Below are positions 1 to 6,905 of a stretch of DNA of 18,538 nt, in pieces. Positions within the stretch are counted from its first letter, which is position 1; each line of letters begins with the position of its first letter. Made by a program: the position numbers and the translations under genes. Location of the stretch: positions 1 to 18,538 of the forward strand of contig CAAECF010000036.1 of assembly GCA_900754275.1 (NCBI GenBank), given 5' to 3'. The stretch comes from an uncultured Collinsella sp. GTDB lineage: Bacteria > Actinomycetota > Coriobacteriia > Coriobacteriales > Coriobacteriaceae. A model generated the notes under the pieces. That model worked only from the letters and a program-made list of their open reading frames with translations, was not told where the DNA came from and ran no database searches.

Positions 1-5
1 ATCAG

Positions 6-28
6 AACCACCCTTAAAAAGGGTGGTT
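6..28 (-). repeat. Right-end subterminal hairpin of the IS200-like element
   Basis: A perfect 10-bp stem (6-15 with 19-28) has a 3-nt loop. It lies downstream of tnpA in its reading direction. In IS200 elements such hairpins are the single-stranded DNA recognition sites of TnpA. It could also act as a transcription terminator. Confidence 0.6.
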
Positions 29-140
29 TGCTCTTAGGGTATAACCCACGGGCCCCGGGCTCGCGTCTAAAGGCGCGGGCCCGGACTTCGTCCAGGCCTA
101 GTGCATCTTGACCCGTGGCGCGCCGGTCGAACCGGCAGCA

Positions 141-599
141 TCACCCCCTCTTGAAGGGGTCCTCGTACTCCTTCACGCTCAGCTTGTCCAGCGCGATGTC
201 GTGGGACTCCTGCTCCCTGATGTACTTGGCGATCGTCGCCTCGTTCAGGCCGACGGTGGACACGTAGTAGCCCTCCGCCCAGAACTTCCTGTTGCCGAAC
301 TTGTACTTGAGGTTGGCGTGCCTGTCGAATATCATCAGCGAGCTCTTCCCCTTCAGGTAGCCCATGACGCTCGCGACGCTGTACTTCGGCGGGATCGCCA
401 GCAGCACGTGCACGTGGTCGGGCATCAGGTGCCCCTCGATTATCTCGATCCCCTTGTACTCGCACAGCTTCCTGAGGATCTCCCCTATGTCGCTCCTGAT
501 TTGGTTGTAGATCACTTTGCGCCTATACTTCGGCGTGAACACGATGTGGTACTTGCACATCCACTTCGTGTGGGAAAGGCTGTAGGCCTTCTGGGCCAT
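141..599 (-). CDS. tnpA: IS200-type transposase TnpA (HUH/Y1 tyrosine transposase)
   Basis: A 152-residue Y1 transposase that cuts and rejoins single-stranded DNA at the element ends. The N-terminus SHTKWMCKYHIVFTPKYRRK is typical of IS200 TnpA. The metal-binding HUH-type motif is visible as DHVHVL (about residues 85-90), and the catalytic tyrosine is most likely in IAKYIREQ near the C-terminus. Length matches the family (about 150 aa). The ATG at 599 was chosen because it starts the conserved MAQKAYSLSHTKW block and follows a GGGGTGG ribosome site by 5 nt; the frame stays open to 641 but adds nothing family-like. No frameshift is visible, so the gene looks functional. REP-associated transposases (RAYTs) are relatives, but the sequence resembles classical IS200 more closely. 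Confidence 0.92.
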   Translation of the reverse strand: MAQKAYSLSHTKWMCKYHIVFTPKYRRKVIYNQIRSDIGEILRKLCEYKGIEIIEGHLMPDHVHVLLAIPPKYSVASVMGYLKGKSSLMIFDRHANLKYKFGNRKFWAEGYYVSTVGLNEATIAKYIREQESHDIALDKLSVKEYEDPFKRG

Positions 600-686
600 G
601 GCGACCACCCCTTCGACTCGAATTCTTGACGGCCTGAACAATCGTCAATATCGGTCGGAGGGGTGGCTTTGTAAAGCCGTTTGTCT

Positions 687-732
687 CCACCCGCGTAGCG
701 GGTGGTTTAAAGCTGGCCGCTGCGCGGCCAGC
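687..732 (-). repeat. Two adjacent hairpins at the IS left end
   Basis: The first stem is 8 bp perfect (687-694 with 698-705, loop GTA). The second is 9 bp perfect (712-720 with 724-732, loop TGC). The first shares the CCACCC/GGGTGG core with the hairpin at the other end and is taken as the left-end hairpin. The second may belong to the element or to the nagB 3' flank. Confidence 0.55.
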
Positions 733-749
733 GGACTAAAGTCTTGAAC

Positions 750-777
750 AAAAAGGCCCCCGCAAAGCGGAGGCCTT
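750..777 (-). terminator. Rho-independent terminator of nagB
   Basis: An 11-bp stem (753-763 with 767-777) has a UUU loop and one G-U pair in minus-strand RNA, and is followed by five U residues. It lies 33 bp past the nagB stop. Confidence 0.85.
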
Positions 778-809
778 AGGCAAGGCTATGTCGAGGTGCA
801 GGATTCGCG

Positions 810-1538
810 CTACTCGCAGAGCGAAAGGGCAGCCTCGTCGGCAACGACAACGCAGTTGGTGTGCAGCTGCAGGATCGAAGCCGGGCACGCGGGCGTAACC
901 GGGCCATAGCACATGTCATGCACGGCCTGAGCCTTGGCCTCGCCGTTGGCGACGACCAGGATCATGCGGGCATACATGATGGTCTGGGTACCCATGGTGT
1001 AGGCCTGACGGGGAACGTCGTCGATGCTGTCGAACAGGCGGCTGTTGGCCTGAATGGTGCTCTCGGTGAGGTCGACGCAGTGCGTGCCCTTGGAGAAGTG
1101 GTCATCGGGCTCGTTGAAGCCGATGTGGCCGTTGTTGCCAATGCCGAGCAGCTGCAGATCCGGGTAACCGGCGGCGGCGACGATCTTGTCGTACTCAGAG
1201 CAGGCAGCGGCGGCGTCGGGGTTGGAACCGTCGGGCACATGCGTGTTGTTCAGGTCGATGTTGATGTGATCGAAGAAGTTCTCACGCATAAAGTAGTGAT
1301 AGCTCTGGGGATCGTCGTGCGAAAGGCCGCGATACTCGTCCAGGTTGTAGGTGCTGACCTCGGCAAAGTCGACGTCGCCCTTCTCGTACCAAGCAGCGAG
1401 CTGCTTGTAGGCACCGATCGGGGTGGAGCCGGTGGCAAGGCCCAGCACACAGTCGGGCTTGAGGATAACCTGCGCCGAGATGATATTGGCGGCCTTGCGG
1501 CTCATATCCTCGTAGTCTTTAGCTTTAATGATCTTCAT
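810..1538 (-). CDS. nagB: Glucosamine-6-phosphate deaminase
   Basis: A 242-residue cytoplasmic enzyme converting glucosamine-6-phosphate to fructose-6-phosphate and ammonia, the last step of GlcNAc/glucosamine catabolism. It carries the N-terminal phosphate-binding loop LATGSTP (34-40), the catalytic aspartate in NLDEY (D67), and the active-site block GIGNNGHIGFNEP (133-144) with H138 and E143. Asn136 stands where E. coli NagB has Asp141; as far as recalled, short Gram-positive NagBs also have Asn there. The length fits the short, non-allosteric NagB class. The start at 1538 (MKIIKAKDYEDM) matches the family N-terminus and has AAAGGA 6 nt upstream, although the frame is open to 1616. It is downstream of EIIA and glmM on the same strand, but separated by a 272-nt structured leader that may make its expression independent. 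Confidence 0.96.
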   Translation of the reverse strand: MKIIKAKDYEDMSRKAANIISAQVILKPDCVLGLATGSTPIGAYKQLAAWYEKGDVDFAEVSTYNLDEYRGLSHDDPQSYHYFMRENFFDHINIDLNNTHVPDGSNPDAAAACSEYDKIVAAAGYPDLQLLGIGNNGHIGFNEPDDHFSKGTHCVDLTESTIQANSRLFDSIDDVPRQAYTMGTQTIMYARMILVVANGEAKAQAVHDMCYGPVTPACPASILQLHTNCVVVADEAALSLCE

Positions 1539-1810
1539 TACGCGTCCTTTCTCGTACAAGAGAGGCAAGGCTCCCCTTACAAGCACTTGCCCGCGGCCCG
1601 CGTCGGCCGCAACCAACGTGTGCGGCCACCAGGGCGAGGTCGCGTAATGTATGTGTCTCGTGTCTAGCCGCGTCGAGGCCCCTGCCCGTCCACGGTGACC
1701 CGAAGCCTTTTAGCTTCGGACAAATCCCATCTTGCCACTGAGGGCGTCCTCTTTCAAGGGCGCCCTCCGTAAACGTGTTTGAATTGTAGGCTAATGGCCA
1801 CGTGCACTTG
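1539..1810 (-). promoter_or_regulatory. Structured untranslated region between EIIA and nagB
   Basis: No credible gene lies in these 272 nt. In minus-strand RNA order it holds: a TACAAT -10-like hexamer at 1783-1788 (no good -35 seen); an interrupted hairpin, 1740-1746 with 1761-1767 plus an inner 1748-1750 with 1757-1759; a perfect 6-bp hairpin CGAAGC/GCTTCG (1701-1706 with 1713-1718); a direct repeat GTGTCT at 1653-1658 and 1660-1665; and a 6-bp hairpin 1606-1611 with 1621-1626. None is followed by a U-run, so this is a structured leader rather than a plain terminator. It could control nagB by attenuation or ligand or protein binding; its type was not recognised. Confidence 0.5.
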
Positions 1811-2308
1811 CTAGCGCTCGCGAGCAACGATGAGCTGGTCCATCTCTTCGACATGCACGCCAACGGAGCCCTTGATACTCGAGAACTCAACGGAGTTGCA
1901 CACCAAGATGGGAACCGTCACATCATAGCCCTCGGCAGCAATTGCCTCGCGATCGAACTCAATGAGCACATCGCCCTTATGGACGATGTCACCCACTTGC
2001 GCATGTACGGTAAAGTGCTTGCCCTCAAGCTGAACAGTGTCCAAACCAACGTGGATGAGCACGTCCAAGCCATCGACCGTGTTAAGCGCAACAGCGTGTC
2101 CCGTGGGAAAAATGGCCTCGACCTTGGCATCAGCCGGTGCAATCACACGCGTGCCGGTAGGCTGAATCGCCACGCCCTGGCCCAAAAGGCCGGTGGCAAA
2201 TGTCTGGTCATTGACCTCGGACAACGGAATGACGTCGCCCGAGATGGGAGCATCCAGCGTAAGGACTCGACCACGCATACCAAAAGACCTTAGGACTTTA
2301 GTGAACAT
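1811..2308 (-). CDS. crr: PTS glucose-family IIA component (EIIA-Glc/Crr type)
   Basis: A stand-alone 165-residue EIIA domain (E. coli Crr is 169). It takes phosphate from HPr and passes it to a sugar-specific EIIB, or acts as a regulatory protein. The phosphorylated histidine is H86 in LDVLIHVGLDTVQL; the second active-site histidine is H71 in PTGHAVAL. The C-terminal GDVLIEFD...VPILVCNS block is also typical. The ATG at 2308 (MFTKVLRSFG) follows a strong GAGGGGGA site; the frame opens 7 codons earlier without support. No EIIBC gene is present here, so it presumably serves EIIBC proteins encoded elsewhere, plausibly GlcNAc or glucose given glmM and nagB on either side. No terminator separates it from nagB. 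Confidence 0.92.
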   Translation of the reverse strand: MFTKVLRSFGMRGRVLTLDAPISGDVIPLSEVNDQTFATGLLGQGVAIQPTGTRVIAPADAKVEAIFPTGHAVALNTVDGLDVLIHVGLDTVQLEGKHFTVHAQVGDIVHKGDVLIEFDREAIAAEGYDVTVPILVCNSVEFSSIKGSVGVHVEEMDQLIVARER

Positions 2309-2379
2309 GCTCCCCCTCGGACATACCAATCGACCAAAATAGCCTTAACAGTTTACCACTTGGCACTCGTTTTTGACCA

Positions 2380-3717
2380 TTAGGGAAGTTCGCGCTTGAC
2401 AACCTCGACGATGTCGTCAACAACGCGCTGGGTCAGCTCGTGCGTCTCGGCCTCGGCCATAACGCGGACCAGCGGCTCGGTACCGCTCGGACGCACCAGA
2501 ATGCGACCGCGGCCGTCAAGTTCCTTCTCGGCAGCAGCGACGGCATCCCAGATGGGCTGGCAATCGTCCAGACCAGCCTTGTTGTCGGAATGCACGTTGA
2601 CGAGTACCTGCGGGTACTTCTTCATGATGCCGGCAAGATCGGTGAGGGTACGACCGGTGCGCTTGAGCACGGCCAGCAGCTGCAGAGCCGTCACCAGACC
2701 GTCACCGGTGGTGTTGTGCTCCAGGAAGATGATGTGGCCGGACTGCTCGCCGCCGATGACGGCGCCATCCGCGAGCATACGCTCCAGAACGTAGCGATCG
2801 CCCACGGCGGTCTGAACCATCTCGAAGCCCTGCTCCTTCATAGCGATGGAGAAGCCAAGGTTGCACATGACGGTCGAGACAATCTCGGAATTGGCGAGCT
2901 TCCCGCGGGCGGCGAGGTCAGAACCGCAGATAGCCAGGATGTAGTCACCGTCGATCTCATTGCCCTCACTGTCCACGAACAGTACGCGGTCGGCGTCGCC
3001 GTCGTGGGCCAGACCGATGTCAGCATGGGTGCGCAGCACGAGCTCGCGCAGAGGCTCGAGGTGCGTAGAGCCGCACTCGACATTGATGTCGGTGCCGCAG
3101 TAATCGGTGTTGATGGCATGGACCGTGGCACCCAGGCGCTGCAGCGCGGCGGGCGTAGTCTGGCAGGAAGCACCGTGACCGCAGTCGACGGCAACGACCA
3201 GGCCATCGAGCCTCAGGCCATCAAGCGTATCGATGGCGTGGTCGACGTATGCCTTGCGAGCGTCCTTCATCTTGATGATGTGGCCCACGCCGGCACCGGT
3301 CGGCAGCGTGTCGGCAGCCATGACTTCCTCGGACATGACCCAGGCGCTGATCTCTTCCTCGACCGCATCGGGAAGCTTCATACCCTTGCGGCTAAAGAAT
3401 TTGATGCCGTTGAACTCCGGCGGATTATGCGAAGCAGAGATGACGATGCCGCCGTCGAGCTCGTTCTGGACGGTGAGCAGCGCCACGGCAGGCGTGGGGA
3501 TGACGCCGCAGCAGTGCGGACGGCCGCCCTCGGCCATGATGCCGGCAGTCAGAGCGCTCTCGAGCATGGTACCCGAAAGACGCGTGTCGCGGCCGACGCA
3601 GATATCCGGACCAAGGAACTTGGTCGCCGCGCGGCCCAGGCGAAACGCGAGGTCGCACGAGAGGTCGGCATTGGCGACGCCACGGACGCCGTCGGTACCG
3701 AAGATGTTCTGGGGCAT
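2380..3717 (-). CDS. glmM: Phosphoglucosamine mutase
   Basis: A 445-residue cytoplasmic alpha-D-phosphohexomutase converting glucosamine-6-phosphate to glucosamine-1-phosphate, on the route to UDP-GlcNAc and peptidoglycan. All four family signatures are present: the phosphoserine loop ISASHNPPEFNGIKFF (S96 is the phosphorylated residue), the metal loop DGDADR (239-244), the sugar-binding GGEQSGH (332-338) and the phosphate-binding RPSGTEP (419-425). Length is standard. The start at 3717 (MPQNIFGTDGVRG) is conserved and has AAGGAG 7 nt upstream. It follows the rpsI terminator by only ~57 nt. No clear separate promoter was found, so read-through from the ribosomal operon may contribute. The order rplM-rpsI-glmM is common in Actinobacteria. 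Confidence 0.98.
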   Translation of the reverse strand: MPQNIFGTDGVRGVANADLSCDLAFRLGRAATKFLGPDICVGRDTRLSGTMLESALTAGIMAEGGRPHCCGVIPTPAVALLTVQNELDGGIVISASHNPPEFNGIKFFSRKGMKLPDAVEEEISAWVMSEEVMAADTLPTGAGVGHIIKMKDARKAYVDHAIDTLDGLRLDGLVVAVDCGHGASCQTTPAALQRLGATVHAINTDYCGTDINVECGSTHLEPLRELVLRTHADIGLAHDGDADRVLFVDSEGNEIDGDYILAICGSDLAARGKLANSEIVSTVMCNLGFSIAMKEQGFEMVQTAVGDRYVLERMLADGAVIGGEQSGHIIFLEHNTTGDGLVTALQLLAVLKRTGRTLTDLAGIMKKYPQVLVNVHSDNKAGLDDCQPIWDAVAAAEKELDGRGRILVRPSGTEPLVRVMAEAETHELTQRVVDDIVEVVKRELP

Positions 3718-3766
3718 AGGATCGCTCCTTCCCTAGCAGGCGATATGCAACCGCCCACCCTAGTCG

Positions 3767-3810
3767 AAAAAGAAAAGCGGGACCCGCCGAGGAATCGGCA
3801 GGCCCCGCTT
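3767..3810 (-). terminator. Rho-independent terminator of rplM-rpsI
   Basis: A 16-bp stem (3775-3790 with 3795-3810) in which the only two non-Watson-Crick positions become G-U pairs in minus-strand RNA. It has a 4-nt loop and then a U-rich tail (3767-3776). The two wobbles show the minus strand is the functional direction. Confidence 0.92.
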
Positions 3811-3840
3811 GTACATTGTATCTCGAAAGGAGATAAAACC

Positions 3841-4236
<396 letters not shown>

Positions 4237-4238
4237 CT

Positions 4239-4682
4239 TTAAGCCTCCAGCTCAATCTTCGTGGGGTTCTGGGCAGCATGCGGATGCTCGGCACCAGCGT
4301 AGACCTTAAGCTTGGTCATCTGGGCACGGCCGAGGGTGGTCTTGGGCAGCATACCGCGAACGGCGCGCTCGATGACCTTCTCCGGGTGCTTCTCCATAGC
4401 CTGGCGGAAGCTCTCAGCCTTGAGGCCGCCGTTGTAGCCGCTGTGGCGATAATAGGTCTTCGTGTCGGCCTTGTTACCGGTAAGCTGGACCTTATCGGCG
4501 TTGATGACGACAACGAAGTCGCCGCAGTCGCTGTTGGGCGTGAACTGGGGCTTGTTCTTACCGCGCAGGATCATTGCGATCTGGGTGGCAAGACGGCCCA
4601 GGACAGCACCATCGGCGTCGACGAGAACCCAGTTGCGCTGGACCTCGCCCTGCTTGGCGTAGTGAGTCGATTTCGAAATCAC
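4239..4682 (-). CDS. rplM: 50S ribosomal protein L13
   Basis: 147 residues, the usual L13 length. Conserved blocks include WVLVDADGAVLGRLAT, GDFVVVINADKVQLTGNK and the C-terminal RAVRGMLPKTTLGRAQMTKLKVYAGAEHPH region. It is the first gene of the rplM-rpsI operon. The start codon is GTG at 4680-4682, fixed by GGAGGAG 5 nt upstream; the nearby ATG at 4693-4695 is out of frame. The mRNA leader is about 60 nt and holds a hairpin (see the promoter entry). Confidence 0.99.
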   Translation of the reverse strand: MISKSTHYAKQGEVQRNWVLVDADGAVLGRLATQIAMILRGKNKPQFTPNSDCGDFVVVINADKVQLTGNKADTKTYYRHSGYNGGLKAESFRQAMEKHPEKVIERAVRGMLPKTTLGRAQMTKLKVYAGAEHPHAAQNPTKIELEA

Positions 4683-4711
4683 TTAGACTCCTCCATGTAC
4701 AGTACGTGTTG

Positions 4712-4776
4712 TTACAGAGATTCACGGGGCTCTGCAAGTAACCCGTCCATATTACCCCGCTCGCCGTACGAGTCAA
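4712..4776 (-). promoter_or_regulatory. rplM-rpsI promoter and leader hairpin
   Basis: A near-consensus housekeeping promoter on the minus strand: -35 TTGACT (4771-4776), 16-nt spacer, -10 TAATAT (4749-4754), predicted start near 4742. The leader contains an 8-bp stem (4712-4719 with 4730-4737, one G-U pair) just before the ribosome site. L13 leaders that bind L13 for feedback control are known in some Firmicutes; whether this hairpin is one is inference. Confidence 0.75.
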
Positions 4777-4839
4777 CAGGTATTTTGGCTCCGACCAGAG
4801 TTTCTGCACATGTCATCCACGAGCCGTGACGTTGCAGCG

Positions 4840-5718
4840 CTAGCGCTCAACAAACTCCTGGATCTCCGCGAGTAAACGCTTTGCCTCCTGGCGACCCTGA
4901 ATATACAGATCGAGCAGCTTTGCTGGATCGTGTTCGACATGGCCGACCTCGACCGGCTTTTGCGGAGCGATGACCAGCGCGCGGCCCTCGCGCTCATACT
5001 GCCACAGGTGCATGCGCTGGAGGTTATAGCGGTCGTGGCGCGTCTCGATAGCCTCGAGCAGGTAGGGGTAGTCGGCATAGCGGGCGCGCGCGGCAGGCAT
5101 AAACTCGTAGGGCTTTTTCTCGTACGAGCGGTCCTGCGTGACAATGACAACCGCGCGATCGAAGCCCGCCTCCTCCAGCACGTGCTCGATGGGGACCGAA
5201 TCGGCTACGCCGCCGTCGACGTATTTGTGCCCGTCGATCTCGACCGGCGGCGTCACCAGCGGCAACGAGGTCGAGGCACGCACGGCGTCGAGGTCGAGCA
5301 CGGCGCTTTTGACCGGCAGGTACGCGGCGGTTCCAAAGAGCATGTCCGTCGCGACGGCGTACATCTCGATAGGGCTGGCGTCGAACGTCTCGTTATCAAA
5401 AGGATCCAGGCGGTCCTGGACGTCGTTGAAGATAAAGTCGTAACCCACGATGGAACCCGTGGACGCAAACGACGCGGCGCCCATGTAGCGGCTGTCGTTG
5501 CAGAAGGTCAAATTGACTCGGTTGGTGCGGCCGATCTGGTGCGACTTGTAGTTGACGCCGTTGAGCGCACCGGCCGAGACGCCGTACACCGCCGGAATTT
5601 CGACACCGGCCTCCATGAGGACGTCGAGCACGCCTGCGGTAAATTGCCCGCGGAAGCTGCCGCCCTCCAAAACGAGCGCGACCTTGCCGGCATTCTTTGC
5701 CTTATCTTCTGCAGTCAT
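4840..5718 (-). CDS. Patatin-like phospholipase family protein (YjjU/RssA-like)
   Basis: 292 residues of a serine-aspartate acyl hydrolase expected to deacylate phospholipids or related esters in the cytoplasm; no signal peptide is seen. The oxyanion loop GGSFRGQF is at 19-26, the nucleophile elbow GVSAG has S48, and the catalytic aspartate is D168 in VDGGVADSVP. This is a complete Ser-Asp dyad. The C-terminal ~90 residues (YPYLLEAIETRHDRYN...) resemble the extension in YjjU-type patatins. The ATG at 5718 has an ideal GGAGGT 4 nt upstream. It is a single gene: rplM has its own promoter downstream. A hairpin around the stop codon (4831-4851) may end the transcript but lacks a U-run. The substrate is unknown. 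Confidence 0.88.
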   Translation of the reverse strand: MTAEDKAKNAGKVALVLEGGSFRGQFTAGVLDVLMEAGVEIPAVYGVSAGALNGVNYKSHQIGRTNRVNLTFCNDSRYMGAASFASTGSIVGYDFIFNDVQDRLDPFDNETFDASPIEMYAVATDMLFGTAAYLPVKSAVLDLDAVRASTSLPLVTPPVEIDGHKYVDGGVADSVPIEHVLEEAGFDRAVVIVTQDRSYEKKPYEFMPAARARYADYPYLLEAIETRHDRYNLQRMHLWQYEREGRALVIAPQKPVEVGHVEHDPAKLLDLYIQGRQEAKRLLAEIQEFVER

Positions 5719-5805
5719 ATTGACCTCCTGCGATTGCGTTTTGACTTTCTTCTACCCAGTTTTGGAATGGAGGGCGCGCAGGTTTTTCGAGGCGGCAGGT
5801 GAAGC

Positions 5806-6052
5806 GGAAAGCGCGTCCCAGTTTGAGGCGGGATTCCGGGATGCGCTTTCCGCTTGGACCGCCGTTGGGAAAGCGTGTCCCGTTCTGAGCGCAGATTCCG
5901 GGATGAACTTTCCGCTAGCCATTCATTTGGAAATTGCATCCCATTCCGAATGAGGATTCCGGGATGCGCTTTCCGCTTGAAACGTCATCCGGAAACCGCA
6001 TCCCAGTCTGAGTCGGAATTCTGGGATGGATTTTCCGCCTTGGGCGACGTTG
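5806..6052. repeat. Four tandem copies of a ~62-bp palindromic repeat
   Basis: Units start at 5806, 5868, 5929 and 5991 (62, 61, 62 and 62 bp), each opening with GGAAA. Each unit is itself an inverted repeat: a left arm like GCGGAAAGCGCATCCC, a centre of ~18 nt ending in ATTCC, and a right arm like GGGATGCGCTTTCCGC. In unit 1 the 16-bp arms (5804-5819 with 5838-5853) differ at one position that can form a wobble. Units 2-4 have drifted mainly in the outer arm and the spacer. A degenerate half-unit may precede the array (5756-5805). The array lies in the 584-nt gene-free stretch between patatin and tmRNA genes. It resembles REP/BIME-type extragenic palindromes in design, not CRISPR. Confidence 0.85.
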
Positions 6053-6112
6053 ATGCGGGGCATGGCAGGCTGCAGTCCGATCGGCATCGCATCTGCATAG
6101 GGTTGAAGCTTT

Positions 6113-6246
6113 GCGCGGAGAATCCGCGTATTTGCTTCGCAAATACGCACCGGCTTCGGCCGCCTGCCGGCGTCCTCGCCCGCTCGCTACAAACGCTCCG
6201 CGTTTGTTTAACGCTCGCGCCCTGCACAGAGTTCGATTCTCCGCGG
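6113..6246. repeat. Hairpin-rich segment bracketed by tmRNA 3'-end fragments
   Basis: Positions 6113-6124 repeat tmRNA positions 6311-6322 in the same orientation (12 nt identical). Positions 6229-6245 are the exact reverse complement of tmRNA 6312-6328 (17 nt, the T-arm). The segment is therefore bounded by inverted copies of CGCGGAGAAT. Inside are two perfect hairpins: 10 bp (6126-6135 with 6139-6148) and 8 bp (6189-6196 with 6200-6207). It could be the scar of an element that used the tmRNA 3' end as attachment site, or a small hairpin repeat. No coding potential is seen. Confidence 0.65.
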
Positions 6247-6260
6247 TATCTATAAGTAAT

Positions 6261-6294
6261 AAAAAAGCAGGTAGGTGCGTTTACCTACCTGCTT
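6261..6294 (-). terminator. Rho-independent terminator of tmRNA
   Basis: A perfect 12-bp stem (6265-6276 with 6283-6294) has a 6-nt loop and is followed on the minus strand by six U residues. It lies 9 nt past the tmRNA CCA end. Confidence 0.92.
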
Positions 6295-6302
6295 GTAACT
6301 AT

Positions 6303-6666
6303 TGGTGGAGGCGCGGAGAATCGAACTCCGGTCCACGAAAGCCCCCTGATTGGCATCTCCAAGCTCAGTCGCTGGTTTAGTCTCGGACGCTTTGCGCGCA
6401 GCGACACGCTCGCGGCATCCCAACCGGTTCGGTCTTAGCCCGCGCCATACCGATTACGTGCGCAGGAGCATTCCCCTAACATGACGTCGCGCCGGTGTCG
6501 GGGAAATCACCGGGTTGACGCGCCGCTATAAACTAAGCAGCGAGAGCCATAGGCTCAAAAGAAGAGTTGTTGTCAATTCAATTTGACGGTACCCCTGTTT
6601 AACGAGGCGAGGAGACCTCGGCTTGCTTCCTCTCTCAGAGCTATCGTGTCGAAACCAGTCGCCCCC
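6303..6666 (-). ncRNA. ssrA: Transfer-messenger RNA (tmRNA), one-piece
   Basis: A 364-nt RNA that rescues stalled ribosomes together with SmpB. The 5' end GGGGGCGACTGGTTTCGACA is the canonical tmRNA start. Its first seven bases pair with CGCCUCC at the 3' end (one G-U), leaving a discriminator A and an encoded CCA (6303-6305). The T-arm CGGAG-UUCGAUU-CUCCG is complete at 6314-6330. The tag reading frame is at 6533-6574 and the pseudoknot region fills the rest. No intervening sequence splits it. No convincing promoter was found upstream; TTATCG (6709-6714), 17 nt, TACCAT (6686-6691) is the best weak candidate, and the 5' end is normally made by RNase P. Confidence 0.96.
6533..6574 (-). other. 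tmRNA tag-peptide reading frame
   Basis: Thirteen codons plus TAG encode DNNSSFEPMALAA, ending in the hydrophobic ALAA that directs tagged proteins to ClpXP-type proteases. With the alanine carried by the tmRNA the tag would be ADNNSSFEPMALAA. The resume codon is inferred as GAC because the codons before it in this frame include a stop (TGA ATT GAC); GAC could be off by a codon. Confidence 0.8.
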
Positions 6667-6905
6667 GGATGTCGGGAAAGTCTGGATGGTATCGGGCCTG
6701 CAAACACCCGATAACCGTCGACTTTTCAAGGAACATACGGGGCGAGCCCCGCTCGTGGAGTGTTATCTTACCACGTTCTGAAAGCGGACAGCTGTTCTAT
6801 GCACGAGCTGTGAAGACCCCAATGTGCGCCGCACTTCGCACTTTTGCTACCGATCGCGTCACGTATATTTTCGCCAAGCAGAATTGACCCGTCGAAAGGA
6901 CCGTT
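6667..6905. other. Divergent intergenic region, tmRNA / hypothetical gene
   Basis: These 239 nt must hold the promoters of tmRNA (minus) and of the downstream plus-strand gene. A compact palindrome CGGGGCGAGCCCCG lies near 6738-6751. A TATATT -10-like hexamer at 6864-6869 has no good -35. Nothing else is recognisable. Confidence 0.35.

Larger units (their letters stand above)
1..710 (-). mobile_element. IS200/IS605-family insertion sequence (IS200-like, tnpA only)
   Basis: A single tyrosine transposase gene is bracketed by short hairpins rather than terminal inverted repeats, as in the IS200 group. The gene reads on the minus strand, so the right-end hairpin is at 6-28 and the left-end hairpin at 687-705. 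Both contain the related core AAACCACCC...GGGTGG on the minus strand. A third imperfect hairpin (55-65 with 74-84) lies between the stop codon and the right end. There is no tnpB/IscB accessory gene. The exact cleavage points are not visible; the right end may extend beyond position 1, and the left end may include the hairpin at 712-732. The element lies just past the nagB terminator, a site where insertion breaks nothing. Confidence 0.65.

Noticed and set aside
141..641. REP-associated transposase (RAYT) linked to the palindromic array
   Set aside because: The protein resembles classical IS200 TnpA and has its own end hairpins; the array lies 5 kb away and has unrelated sequence.
1740..1767. 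Terminator for the EIIA gene
   Set aside because: The hairpin is interrupted and has no U-run on either strand, so it was described as part of a structured leader instead.
5806..6052. CRISPR array
   Set aside because: Units are tandem and adjacent with no unique spacers, have drifted from each other, and no cas genes are present.
6669..6887. Short plus-strand open frame over the tmRNA upstream region
   Set aside because: No ribosome site or plausible protein; the region is needed for the tmRNA promoter.
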